From contig JAOTOL010001604.1 in the NCBI GenBank assembly GCA_034440575.1, forward strand, positions 565,001 through 629,000: 64,000 nucleotides of DNA, given 5' to 3'. The stretch is from Imbricaverruca yamaguchii (lineage: Eukaryota > Arthropoda > Thecostraca > Neoverrucidae). The translations under genes were made by a program, and so were the position numbers. This document shows positions 1 to 9,987 of the stretch, piece after piece. Each line of letters begins with the position of its first letter. Position 1 is the stretch's first letter. The notes below the pieces were generated by a model that was not told the origin of the DNA, did no database searches, and was given only the letters and a program-made list of their open reading frames with translations.

Positions 1-469
1 CGAAATCGGTTTCCAGTCCTTTGTTCCGATTTAACCATTGAATATTTGTGAACTTTATCGCAATAACTTCCATCGGGCCCACGTCGTGTCGCCCACCGCC
101 TCTCCATCCGCCTCCTCGACAAATGACAAAATGCGCCGCTGATACCATCGTACCACCATCCAACGCATCAAACACCATGTTTCTGGACTGTTCGTTTGCA
201 TGTCATATGAGTCGCACGTTTGCAATGCAACACTGAAACAGGAACACCAAAGAAATTACAATGGTTTCAGTTTCTTGAAAGAAACCAGCACAAGTCATTC
301 GATCAATAACAATTATATGACGGAACAAATGCACTTGATCGAGCAGGTAAGCACGCACTATGCAAGACAATGGGCACAACAGCCGGTCGCGCAGATTTAT
401 AACATCGCACATTTGCACGCAGGTTGTCATCCCTACGATGTTTGTTTCACGTAGGGATTACTGGTCATT
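1..469. other. Unassigned left flank
   Basis: No coding exon, repeat array or RNA gene is recognisable here. The short open frames on both strands overlap each other and show no family motif. The segment lies downstream (in minus-strand sense) of the transposase-like relic and may be its 3' flank. Confidence 0.4.
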
Positions 470-1335
470 TTAATGCGTAACTCGAACATCATAACCATCG
501 TCTGTGGACAGCTCATGGACCTGCATGGTGGTGGCACTCACAGGGACAAACATGTGGAGCTTCTTAGTCCCTTTGACAGTTCTGGCAGCATCGAACCGCG
601 CCTGTAACTCGGTAGCCACCTTTGCTACTTCAAAGCTGGATACAAATATCGTATGGATGACACTCACGGACTTTTCGCTCAGAAACTTGGCCATTGCCTC
701 GGCTGTCAGAATTTGGCCGCTGACAGGGTGCCGCAGGCTCTCTTGTCGCGTGGCACGTTTCACCGTACCCCCGATTTCATCGCACGCTCGCTTTCCATGT
801 GAAGTGGCGAAAAAAGTGTCATTCACATTTCACGCCTTCGAAGTCCGCATCATGATAACATATACGCAAAGTTGAACCTATTTTTGTACTGGGCAGCACA
901 ACCATCAGTAAAATAAAATATCTTTTGTAGCCCCGCTACTTTCTTTTTCATCTCGGGTATCAGGCGTCGGAGGAAGGCGTGCACCATGGCCGTGTTGTTC
1001 TTCATTCCATCAGATATTGGACAATAACTCTGATGACGTGACACCCCCCCTCCCGCCAATACACCACGAAAGTGTACACGGTACATTGAGATGAATCCCA
1101 ATAAAATCCCTGAGCAGCGTCCTGAACTACGAAATAATAATTATCAGAAAAGTCATCCTGCACCACTACCTGTCCCTCATCCACGCCCTCCTTCAGTTCT
1201 AAAAATAACTTACTTTGGACCAATGTTCGGTAGTGGTGTACGGTAGTTTCTATATCTGATGGCTGAGTGTCCCTACACAGTCCTCACGACTGGCGATCGC
1301 CTCCGTAAGTGTGCAGCGGTCAGTGGTGACCCACT
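470..1335 (-). pseudogene. Relic of a transposon-associated protein (possible DDE-like family)
   Basis: On the minus strand three overlapping frames read as one continuous protein broken by frameshifts. In order from about 1335 down they contain TDRCTL, LVQSKLFLELKEG, a DDFSDNYYF block followed by QGFYWDSSQ, then FTDGCAAQYKNRFNF, then FFATSHGKRACDEIGGTVKR. This order of acidic and aromatic blocks matches, from memory, a multicopy family of invertebrate proteins whose 'FSDGxxxQYKN' and 'FFATSHGK..CDGIGGTVKR' blocks are strongly conserved and which behave like transposon passengers or transposases. A catalytic D..D..E arrangement is plausible but cannot be confirmed. Breaks lie near 1225-1250, near 1100 and near 826-850, where the frame changes between the TDG block and the SHGK block. 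It is therefore a dead copy. No terminal repeats were identified. Confidence 0.6.
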
Positions 1336-1471
1336 GCTGGTAGCGGATTTCATCGTCTCCCTCTCCCTCCCCCGGCTGCGTCATCGCCACGTCGCTGCGG
1401 GGCCGCACCCGGGCGGCGCGGCGGCCGGATTTAACGAGCGAGCGGGGTGACATCGGTACATTTAAGGGCAT

Positions 1472-1914
1472 GCGGCTCGTTACTCTTCGTCCGTTCCACG
1501 TTTTTTTATTGATTGACCCCGTAGTTCAAAGAATGCTGAATCACATGCAGTCGAAAATTTTCTGGAAAATTAATGGAAAAAATACGTTTTCAAAATTTCC
1601 AAATTTTGGGAATTTTTTTGGCCGAACTTCTAAGAGAGGTACATTTCCATTTATGAATCACTGTTAATCTATGCACCTTTCCTAACAACCCGGTATACAT
1701 TTTTATTCACATACCTTACAGCATAAGGGCGAAAATTGAGCTCTACAATAGTCCTGCACGTTCGGATCGTCAAATTGCCTGAGGCTATAACTTTGAAACC
1801 GCTTACCGGAGGAAAAAATAAATATCACAGCCGTGATCAGAACCATCGATTACCCCTGGGAGGAAGGTATCGTCGAAGTCGGTGACATCAGGGCGTTATC
1901 CTCTGGTCGTTCTA
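1472..1914. other. AT-rich unassigned spacer
   Basis: AT-rich sequence between the relic on the left and the GC-rich minisatellite on the right. I see no gene or repeat structure. Confidence 0.4.
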
Positions 1915-2860
1915 TGCTGGATCCACCCCCATGCCGTGTTCCGGGGTCGGTCCTCACTGACCCATGCCGTGTGCCGGGGTCGGGCCTCACTGACCCATGC
2001 CGTGAGCCGGGGGTCGGGGCTCACTGACTCATACCGTGAGTCGGGGGGTCGGGGCTCACTGACTCATACCGTGAGTCGGGGGGTCGGGCCTCACTGACCC
2101 ATGCCGTGAGCCGGGGGTCGGGGCTCACTGACTCATACCGTGAGTCGGGGGTCGGGGCTCACTGACTCGTCCGTGAGTCGGGGGTCGGGGCTCACTGACT
2201 CATGCCGTGAGTCGGGTGGTCGGGGCTCACTGACTCATACCGTGAGTCGGGGGTCGGGGCTCACTGACTCATACCGTGAGTCGGGGGTCGGGGCTCACTG
2301 ACTCATACCGTGAGCCGGGGGTCGGGGCTCACTGACTCATACCGTGAGCCGGGGGTCGGGGCTCACTGACTCATACCGTGAGTCGGGGGTCGGGGCTCAC
2401 TGACTCATACCGTGAGTCGGGGGGTCGGGCCTCACTGACCCATACCGTGAGTCGGGGGTCGGGGCTCACTGACTCATACCGTGAGTCGGGGGGTCGGGGC
2501 TCACTGACTCATACCGTGAGTCGGGGGGTCGGGGCTCACTGACTCATACCGTGAGTCGGGGGGTCGGGGCTCACTGACTCATACCGTGAGTCGGGGGGTC
2601 GGGGCTCACTGACTCATACCGTGAGTCGGGGGTCGGGGCTCACTGACTCATACCGTGAGTCGGGGGGTCGGGGCTCACTGACTCATACCGTGAGTCGGGG
2701 GTCGGGGCTCACTGACCCATGCCGTGTGCCGGGGTCGGGCCTCACTGACCCATGCCGTGTGCCGGGGGTCGGGGCTCACTGACCCATGCCGTTTGCCGGG
2801 GTCGGGGCTCACTGACCCATGCCGGGGGTTAGGCCTCTCTGACCCACGCCGTGAATCAGG
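1915..2860. repeat. 34-35 bp GC-rich minisatellite, about 26 copies
   Basis: A tandem array whose usual unit reads CCGTGAGTCGGGGGTCGGGG followed by CTCACTGACTCATA. Units vary by one G in the G-run and by gactcata/gacccatg variants. The central copies are nearly identical and the edges are diverged, as in a locally homogenising minisatellite. Most central copies contain TGACTCA, and GACTCA-tacc-g-TGAGTC forms a short hairpin across the unit junction. G-runs recur in every unit on the plus strand. It lies about 0.6 kb upstream of the first recognised exon of the SR-rich gene. Confidence 0.95.
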
Positions 2861-3475
2861 GGCTGGACCTCACCGACCTATACCGTGAATTGGGGGAGGG
2901 GCGGAGACGGACCTCACCAATCCACACCGTGAGTCGGGGAGCTGGCATCGCTCCAATCAGTACCAACGGGATCATCACCGTAACGGTGATGTCACTGCTG
3001 TGCTGATGATCACCGATGTCCTCGAGTCGTGGCGTCACTGATGCACGTTAGTTGTGACGACACCAGTGTCTGCTCGGTGCTGAACTCCGTGTTGCTGTTG
3101 GCCAAGTCGAACCTAATGGATTTCATCGTTCACATTGTGTCCATGCTGTGCTCTGCCACTTCTCAACGTTGGTTCATGCTGATATAGTCATCATTGACTA
3201 GCTCCGCCCCAAACTTGGGCTTCTGTTGTTCGATTGACCCGTTCGATGGTTGCAGGCCGGTGCTGAAGTGCACGTGATGAAGCGGCTGAATGAGGCTGTG
3301 CGTGGTCTAGAACTAGTGGTCTTATCGTATGGAATTCATGTGGAGTCATGCGACCACCTCCCGGACTATGTCCTTGCGAGGCCTGCAGCCATACGTACGG
3401 CCGGATGAGGAGGCACTTGTCTGGCACGCGGCGGGCTGCGTCTGTGACGCTGACGGCGTGTGCCACCGCCGTCAG
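2861..3475. other. Region upstream of first recognised SR-gene exon
   Basis: Mixed-composition DNA between the minisatellite and the first recognised exon. It may hold the promoter, a 5' UTR exon or the end of an upstream intron. No TATA box or initiator can be assigned. An in-frame stop at 3451-3453 limits how far the coding frame can extend to the left. Confidence 0.35.
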
Positions 3476-3644
3476 AGATGTACCCTGGTCCGTCTGGCGG
3501 CATGCCGATGATGCCGCACCAGATGATGCCGCACCACATGCTGCCGCCGCACATGGTGCCAGCCGGATTCGCGCCGCCGCCGCTGAAGACTGACGAGGAC
3601 CACGCCTACGACGAGAAGGTCCGCCGCTTCCTCGACTCGCTGGA
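3476..3644 (+). CDS. SR-rich nuclear protein, exon 1 (first recognised coding exon)
   Basis: This exon begins the 906-residue reading frame I assembled from eight exons. The frame is open from 3454, after an in-frame stop at 3451. The first ATG is at 3478, directly after a CAG|AG acceptor-like site, so the start is either this ATG or an upstream exon spliced to 3476. Residues 1-33 are Met/Pro/His-rich (MYPGPSGGMPMMPHQ...), and residues 45-55 are the charged helix DEKVRRFLDSL. The exon ends with a consensus donor, GTAAGT at 3645, in phase 2. Met/Pro-rich starts followed by RS domains are common in splicing and mRNA-processing factors, but I do not recognise the exact family and give no symbol. 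Confidence 0.8.
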
Positions 3645-4141
3645 GTAAGTGCTTGGGAGATATACGCCGAAACTTGTCTGTTCCGTGAATTCGTTCTGAC
3701 CATCAACAGGTGCCGATTCATTTGGAGATTAAGTAATAACTAAGCAAACATCAATGTTCTATGTCCTTGGAGTTACTACATTATCCGTAATTGGTGATCG
3801 ATGGGGAAATATAGTCCGTCCTCCCCCTCCCCCAATGACTTGGTGAGTTCAAATATCCCGATGACTTCTTGGTAAGTTAAAGTTTTCACTGCTGTGAAGG
3901 TGCATGGCCTGCGCCTCCTTCACACCGTGCACCTACTATATCACGCGCACGTCCGGGGGTAGATATCTGCCCCCTCTTGTTTTTTCCCTAATTTGCAGCC
4001 AAACTAATCGGGTTAGCATGGCCAAACCTCGCATAGCTGCTCATTGGTCTTTTCCACATAGCCTCATACATTTTTAACCATGGGTCATCTCAGGTCAGGT
4101 CACCAAGTCAGGCGAAGTGACCCAACTACACTCGGCAGTTC

Positions 4142-4195
4142 GGGCGCTGCATGACCGATGTAGTCGATGCGCCCCTAAACTCCAATAACCAACCA
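4142..4195 (+). mobile_element. Short SINE-tail-like insertion inside TIR element copy 1
   Basis: A 54-bp insert ending CCAATAACCAACCA is absent from the inverted partner at 30.9 kb. It is flanked by a near-perfect 14-bp direct repeat, ACACTCGGCAGTTC at 4128 and ACACTCGGGAGTTC at 4196, as expected of a target-site duplication. A matching tail (atgac..agtcgatgcgc....ccaaccaac) occurs at about 57466-57527. Confidence 0.65.
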
Positions 4196-4273
4196 ACACT
4201 CGGGAGTTCTAGGTGGCATAACTTCCACAATAATTGAGCGATTGATTTCAAACTTATAACACGTCATGATCTC

Positions 4274-4294
4274 ATCAGGGACCATAACATATGT

Positions 4295-4330
<36 letters not shown>
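4274..4330. repeat. (TA)n microsatellite
   Basis: An alternating AT tract inside TIR element copy 1, not expanded in the partner copy. Confidence 0.9.
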
Positions 4331-4333
<3 letters not shown>

Positions 4334-5058
4334 TACGAGAGAAGAAAAAAAAAATATATATCTTTTTTCGTACCATTGACCTGAGGTCAGGTCGCGGGCA
4401 TGGCTTCCCCCATTATAGGGCTATGGTAAAATATACAAATGTTTCCTGGTTACATATTTGCGCTCGGAATGACATCACAACGGTTGTGGCTTGTAATTTG
4501 AAACTATGCTCAATGTTACCGGTGATATTTTTGCTCAGTGACCCCACCAAAGTCATCTGAGGTCATCTGAGTTCATTAGCACATTTCTGCGCATTATATC
4601 GCACTACATCGAGCTAGAAGGCTAAAATTACCGTCATTGTGCTTGTATCACCAAGACGTGTCGATTACGTGCCCTCCCTAGGCTACTTCATGACCTTGAC
4701 CTTAGGTTATAGTTTCAGTTGACCTGACCGTAATTCACACCGCCTATTGTCGGTAGCGCATTTCAAGGACTGTCGAATAACGTTCTCCGTTTGTTTCTAT
4801 CTGTTACAGGTCCTGAGATATGTGTCAATATCTGAGTCCCACCTGATCTGGTCGAATTTGACCCATGATGGCCCAGTGACCTGAATGTTGACCTGAACGG
4901 AGAATTTCCCCAAACACTTTCGATAGAGCCCGTCACCAGCTATCCAATGCCGTTTTCTGTTTGTCGCTAGCTGGCATAGTTCCAGAGATCTTATGGGGGC
5001 AGACATCTGCCCCCGCCCGGACATGCGAAGTTGGCGCGGGCCGCCAGTCGTGCGAGTG

Positions 5059-5639
5059 ACAATGATGGCTGTCCTTTCTGACCCATGCTGGCCGCTCAGC
5101 GGTGCCCCTTATGGTCGCCGCACGTGCCCCTCCCAGTCCTAGACTTCTATCGGAAGGCAGCTGCAATGACTCATTTTTGTCATGAAAATGGGTAAATGTG
5201 CTACTTATTGAATACTAAATCGACGCCTTTCCAAAAAATGTTTGCCATCGTGTTCTGTATGTTTAGGCCATCTCCGTTGCTCGTGTCTAACGGTATCGTG
5301 CTTATCCTTAGCATGCACATGCTCACCATTCCAGACAGCAATGCACTCACAACTCGTGATGTCAAGAATTCCTAGAGTTACGACTACGTAAGGCGTGGTC
5401 TGCTTTACATTAATAGCTCATGATAGCAAAGGCATGGTTATTCTTAGACACAAGGGCAATATTGCTCTATACTTCCTTAGTTTCTCGGTTGAGATTTATA
5501 TAAGTTGAGGGCGATTTAAATGGCATCATCTTTATGATGAACTTCCTCATCCGCTAGTACTTCTTTTGACATCGCACACCTAACGGGACCCCAGCATTTT
5601 AAAACTGAGCAACATTATTTCTGTCCCAGACCTTCTCCT
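5059..5639. other. Intron 1 remainder, unassigned
   Basis: AT-rich intronic sequence between the TIR element and the 51-bp minisatellite. I see no coding or RNA feature. Confidence 0.4.
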
Positions 5640-6535
5640 CGGCTTATCTCACCTGGATAGCAGGAGGGACAACAGCGTCCCCTTCCCAGACTGACCATCC
5701 CACCTAGCCGGCAGGAGGGACAGCAGCGTCCCCTCCCCAGACTGACTCGTTTCACCTGGCCGGCAGCAGGGACAGCAGCGTCCCCTCCCCAGACTGACCA
5801 TCCCACCTGGCCGGCAGGAGGGACATCAGCGTCCCCTCCCCAGACTGACCATCCCACCTGGCCGGCAGGAGGGACAGCAGCATCCCCTTCCCAGACTGAC
5901 CATCCCACCTGTCCGGCAGGAGGGACAGCAGCGTCCCCTCCCCAGACTGACCATCCCACCTGGCCGGCAGGAGGGACAGCAGCGTCCCCTCCCCAGACTG
6001 ACCATCCCACCTGGCCGGCAGGAGGGACAGCAGCGTCCCCTCCCCAGACTGACCATCCCACCTGGCCGGCAGGAGGGACAGCAGCGTCCCCTCCCCAGAC
6101 TGACCATCCCACCTGGCCGGCAGGAGGGACAGCAGCGTCCCCTCCCCCAGACTGACCATCCCACCTGGCCGGCAGGAGGGACAGCAGCGTCCCCTCCCCA
6201 GACTGACCATCCCACCTGTCCGGCAGGAGGGACAGCAGCGTCTTCTCCCCAGACTGACCATCCCACCTGGCCGGCAGGAGGGACAGCAGCGTCCCCTCCC
6301 CAGACTGACCATCCCACCTGGCCGGCAGGAGGGACAGCAGCGTCCCCTCCCCAGACTGACCATCCCACCTGTCCGGCAGGAGGGACAGCAGCGTCCCCTC
6401 CCCAGACTGACCATCCCACCTGTCCGGCAGGAGGGACAGCAGCGTCCCTTCCCCAGACTGACTCATTTCACCTAGCATGAGGGGAGGACAGCAGCCTCCC
6501 CTCTCCAGGCTGACTAATTTCACCTGGCCGGTAGG
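5640..6535. repeat. 51-bp minisatellite, about 17 copies, in intron 1
   Basis: The unit contains GACCATCCCACCTGGCCGGC, AGGAGGGACAGCAGCG and TCCCCTCCCCAGACT and is exactly 51 bp in most copies. Because 51 is a multiple of three and the unit lacks minus-strand stops, all three minus frames stay open (up to 370 codons). That is a repeat artefact, not a gene. Edge copies are diverged (TTTCACCTAGC variants at 6470-6530). Exon 2 begins inside the last degenerate copy, so the array abuts a splice acceptor. Confidence 0.95.
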
Positions 6536-6543
6536 AAGGACAG

Positions 6544-6675
6544 CAACGCAGCGCGGAAGCCGGGCCAGCGTGACCACCGACCTGCGCGTGATTATCGGGA
6601 GCACTGGGAGCCGCGCGGCGACCCGCTCGAGCCTTACATGGACCGTGGCCAGAGCCGCCGTCGAGACAGTGACAG
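6544..6675 (+). CDS. SR-rich nuclear protein, exon 2
   Basis: This 132-nt exon is too short and too embedded to stand out as an open frame. It was found by translating RKPGQRDHRPARDYREHWEP through DRGQSRRRDSDR. The acceptor is GGACAG|C at 6543 and fits phase 2 from exon 1. The donor is ACAG|GTGAGA at 6676, again phase 2. The exon encodes an Arg/Asp-rich linker (residues 56-100). Its length is a multiple of three and both flanking introns are phase 2, so skipping it would keep the frame. The acceptor region lacks a good polypyrimidine tract because the minisatellite runs into it. An alternative acceptor at 6551 would break the phase. Confidence 0.7.
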
Positions 6676-6769
6676 GTGAGACGGGCGGGGCGGCCTCACG
6701 GATCCGTATATCACGTGCCGGGGACATGGCTCAGAGCGGTGACAAGTCGGGTCCGTGGAGCAACAGCTA

Positions 6770-7015
6770 GACCGGCAGCGTGGCCGGGGTGGTGACTGGT
6801 GAGATCCATGGGGCGACCCTGCCCTCTTGATTCGTAAATCACTTGCCGGTAGCTTGGCCGGGGTGGTGACAGGTGAGATCCATCCAGACTAGGTCTATGA
6901 GGCGACGTTGGGACCGGCAGCTTGGCCGGGGTGGTGATGGGTGGGACTCATTGGGTGAACTCATGGACCCGTACAACGCTGACCTACAGCTTGGCCGGGG
7001 TGGCGGGAGGCGAAG
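6770..7015. repeat. Imperfect ~70-bp tandem repeat, 4 copies (intron 2)
   Basis: The phrase AGCTTGGCCGGGGTGGTGAC recurs at about 6779, 6852, 6920 and 6989. Two units carry gtga(c)-ggtgag, resembling the exon 2 donor (GTGACAG|GTGAG), so the array may derive partly from the exon 2 / intron 2 boundary. Confidence 0.75.
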
Positions 7016-7429
7016 CCCATGGACGACACCCTGCACTTGTACATGCGCCGGCAACTGTGCCGTCGCCCGTCAAAAGCAGAAAACGATAGGTAGGATGGTG
7101 CGAATGGTTGGTGCCTGGCGATAAAAAGAAAAACAGGAAAATGACAACAATGGCTCCCTCTCCGGCTTCGCACCTTGGCCCTTGCCTTGGCCTGCAAGAT
7201 GACTATGATGGCCATTTAACGACTTGTGTTACATTGTCACAAAAACAACGCAATCGAGACAAGCTGCTCTATTATCTTTGGCAACGAGGGTTTCATTCCG
7301 TGGGCTGAGTTCAAACCACTAAGCCAATCAGCAGCCTCCCTCCAGTCAGTTGGAGTTGACGAAAGGCCAGTGAGCGGCTCTTAACCACCCTTCATTTCGC
7401 ATTGCATAAGAGCATGATGGCTAACTTTC
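7016..7429. other. Intron 2 segment, unassigned
   Basis: No repeat or exon recognised between the 70-bp array and the older mobile-element copy. Confidence 0.35.
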
Positions 7430-8990
7430 CATTTCCTCGGAGCGGGAGAAATTAGTTGTCGGAATGGCATAAACATTATTATTGCCCCCAGTTTGTTTTG
7501 CCCTGAAATCATGTAGGTTATGTAATTGAAAGACGCTGTTTACAATGGGAAATTTCTGGTTGTTTAGTGGTCCATTTAACTGCAAAATGTAACTAGGCTT
7601 GAGGGATGTTTTGGAGCCATTTATGTCATTTTCATGCGTAAAATCCATGGGATATTTTTATCCATTGATGTATAGGTAAATTGATGTAGAACGTCCCAAG
7701 CTTCAAGGAAGCAAAAAGAAATGCATTATTTATAACCTTTGTTGACTGTAGTCTAAATAGCTTCGACCAGAGTGGCAGCTGGAGAGCTTCGAATTCATCG
7801 AATCAAAGAAGCGCCGTTCGGGTCTGGCCAGTCTGGGAATGGTGTTTCCCTTCATTAAGCGAGCTGGGAATAGAGGTTTCCTTCACTTGGCTAGTATTTT
7901 TTCTTGGTAAACACTGAGTTGTCCACTGGATGGAAAGTAGCTCGCTATAGGCATAACCAACCCTTGGTAGGAGCTACGACCTGACCTACCTTTCACCCTA
8001 TCAATTATCAATATCTTTGCCATTTAAATTATTGGCTGGGATAAGCTTTGTGAGTTGTGTGATGGGGTATAGTCGGATAATTCAAGGGCCAGGAAATAAT
8101 TCAAGGCTACTAACTGATCTCGTGTAGTATTGGCCGACGTAGGAAGTCAGGCCCAATTGAGGTTTGTTGAAATTGAATTCCTCTCGTTGGTGTAAACTTC
8201 GGCATTTTAAAGCAGAAATATAGCTAGCTAGAATCATGCATGCACAACCAGCTTAATGTTGAGAAGTATGGACAGACATAGCAACATTGTGATTCCTTAT
8301 AATTTGCATAATTTGCAGGGATGCATATGTGTATCCCTCTGTAGGTGCCCATGCATCCTGTGCCACAACCTGGAGCAGGGTTGTTTTGTAATCTTCTTTT
8401 TGGGGGGACAAGTGTTCCTGAATGTTTGCCTTGCCTCCCAAATGACTGAGAATCAAGCGTTTAACATGGAACCCTATGTTGTGTGCCCCCCAATCTATTT
8501 CACCCTGCCCATTGCCTTTCATGTGTCCCCCCCCCTCCCAGTAATTTTCATAGATCAACATCCATGACCCAGGGATAGTATTTTCATAAGTGTCCTCTTA
8601 ATGTGTTGAATTGGGATGGAAGAACCCTTCAGCTTCTTTTGTTTTGTTTTCGAAATAAAGCTTCATTTTCGTTTATAAAAAAAAATCAGGAATAAAGGAC
8701 TGGTCCCCTTCGGTGCACGCATCGAGTAACTCACGAGCATTGTTGTGCTTTCATGAAATGTTCCAGTAAATTGTGAAGTGCATCCCACCTCATCCCCCAG
8801 TCAACTCTATTATACCTGACAACATTCCTGTGCCAGGACAAACCATAACGTGTGCCCACAAATATTTTGGGAAAGCTTTTGTGCTTTGCAAGTTGTGTAG
8901 GCTAGTTCTCTATGGGTTAAAATGATGGACAAAAGTTCCAAAAAAGACCATATTTTCAACACTGCCTGTGCACCTGTAACCTGTGCCTTT
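7430..8990 (+). mobile_element. Old diverged relative of the hAT-like element in intron 7
   Basis: Blocks here align by eye, in order, with 15980-17000. They share a stretch on GAAATTTCTGGTT, the phrase AAGAAATGCATTAT, the TAAATAGCT..GAG segment, the CCATCAATTATCAATATCTT-like segment and a later TGCATCC..CC..ATTATAC segment. Identity is clearly lower than between the two arms of the intron 7 element, so this is an older copy of the same family. A block at about 8150-8690 with no counterpart looks like a secondary insertion. It includes open frames of about 100 codons on both strands at 8253-8567, with no recognised motif. Confidence 0.6.
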
Positions 8991-9215
8991 GTACATCTGG
9001 CCTGTGCTTAGGTACACTTGACCCATATTTGTGACTGTACCTGTGTATTCCTGACCTTTTCCTCAGCACCTCTAACCTGTGCTGTGAACTGTGCTTATGT
9101 ACCTCTGACCTTCACCTCAGTACCTCTGACCTGTAAACCTATGGGTTCTGTATGTGTATTCCTGTCCTGTACACCTGTGTGTCCGTACGCCTGTGTACCT
9201 GGGCGCCTCTGACAT
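8960..9215. repeat. Degenerate CCTGTACCTCTGAC-type tandem repeat (intron 2)
   Basis: Short phrases such as GTACCTCTGACCTGT recur irregularly every 20-30 bp. The tract is pyrimidine-rich and runs up to the exon 3 acceptor, so it may double as its polypyrimidine tract. Confidence 0.6.
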
Positions 9216-9230
9216 ACCAGTTGTCGCCAG

Positions 9231-9553
9231 ACGTCACCCGAGCCGAGATCGTGACTTGAGCTATGCTCGCTCGGAGCGGCAGAGGTCACGCTCCGACCGC
9301 GAGCGTGACGCCTCCAGGGAGCGCCGCGCCTCCAAGGACGGCGAATTCAAGGACACCATGTCAGCCGGCGCTGCCGACGACAAGAATGCCAGGGACGACA
9401 AGAAGACCAGAGACGACAAGAAGGCCAGAGACGACAAGAACGCCAGAGATGATAAGGGCGCCAGAGATGATAAGAACGCGAGGGATGACAGGGCTAGCAG
9501 AGACACCAAAGAGTCGAAGGCCTCTGACCGGAAACACAAGCGCGAACGTTCAG
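9231..9553 (+). CDS. SR-rich nuclear protein, exon 3 with coding minisatellite
   Basis: The acceptor GTCGCCAG|A at 9231 completes an Arg codon left open by exon 2 (phase 2). Residues 100-208 start with an Arg/Ser/Asp-rich segment (RSERQRSRSDRERDASRERR). A six-residue repeat follows, of the form A-R-D-D-K-[NKG], about seven copies, encoded by an 18-bp minisatellite at about 9376-9491. Such charged repeats form disordered linkers. The donor is TCAG|GTATGC at 9554, phase 1. The exon is 323 nt, so it can be skipped without a frameshift only together with exon 4 (323+364=687). Confidence 0.85.
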
Positions 9554-9987
9554 GTATGCAGCTGCTGTGTTGCCTACACCCCACCCCTGAACATTGGCCG
9601 GTCAGGGGTTAGGGAGTAGAGCGACGTTTCACAAGAGCACGTGAATTCCAGTAGCTGCCATCAGCCATGAAAGCAGCTCCACTCTTGTTGCTTCTAAAGA
9701 AAGAATTGTAAACCTTTTCATCGCGAAGTAACGGGGCGAGGTCATGTACTGCGCTTGCAGGACGGGGATGCACGGACCGCTTCTAGCCCTCCCCTCCCCC
9801 ACACTCCCCGAATGGCGTATGCTACTGGTGACGGATGATTTATGTATTGAAGCATATACACATTGTGGTATAAGCATATGACTTGCATATATTAAATGCA
9901 TGTGTACGCCGGATTTGGGCTTTGTTGTTGTATGTTGGGTATGCTAGAAAAGGGCGACTGGTGCAAGTTAGCACCCTTGTTCCCCAG
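9554..9987. other. Intron 3
   Basis: A 434-bp intron with GTATGC donor and TGTTCCCCAG acceptor. No internal feature recognised. Confidence 0.75.

Larger units (their letters stand above)
3942..5058 (+). mobile_element. Non-autonomous TIR element, copy 1 (intron 1)
   Basis: This 1.1-kb block is matched in inverted orientation by 30097-31103 over nearly its whole length. The left end starts CACGCGCACGTCCGGGGG. The right end, read inward on the opposite strand, starts CACTCGCACGACTGGCGG. Just inside each end is a near-perfect palindrome of the form GGGGG.AGA.ATCTGCCCCC. Compared with copy 2 it carries an extra (TA)n tract near 4274-4330 and a short inserted fragment at 4142-4195. No protein is encoded. 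The partner copy has TTAA at one end and TTAT at the other, suggesting a TTAA-targeting group, but this copy's flanks (atat/acaa) do not show it. Confidence 0.75.

Noticed and set aside
1915..2860. CRISPR-like array
   Set aside because: Units are directly tandem with no unique spacers. None of the arrays in the window has repeat-spacer structure.
5615..6727. Three overlapping minus-strand open frames of about 200-370 codons
   Set aside because: Produced by the 51-bp minisatellite, whose length is a multiple of three and which lacks stops. The repeat lies in an intron of the plus-strand gene.
8253..8567. Roughly 100-codon open frames on both strands
   Set aside because: Not called as a gene: no motif, no splice context, and located in an insert within an old mobile element.
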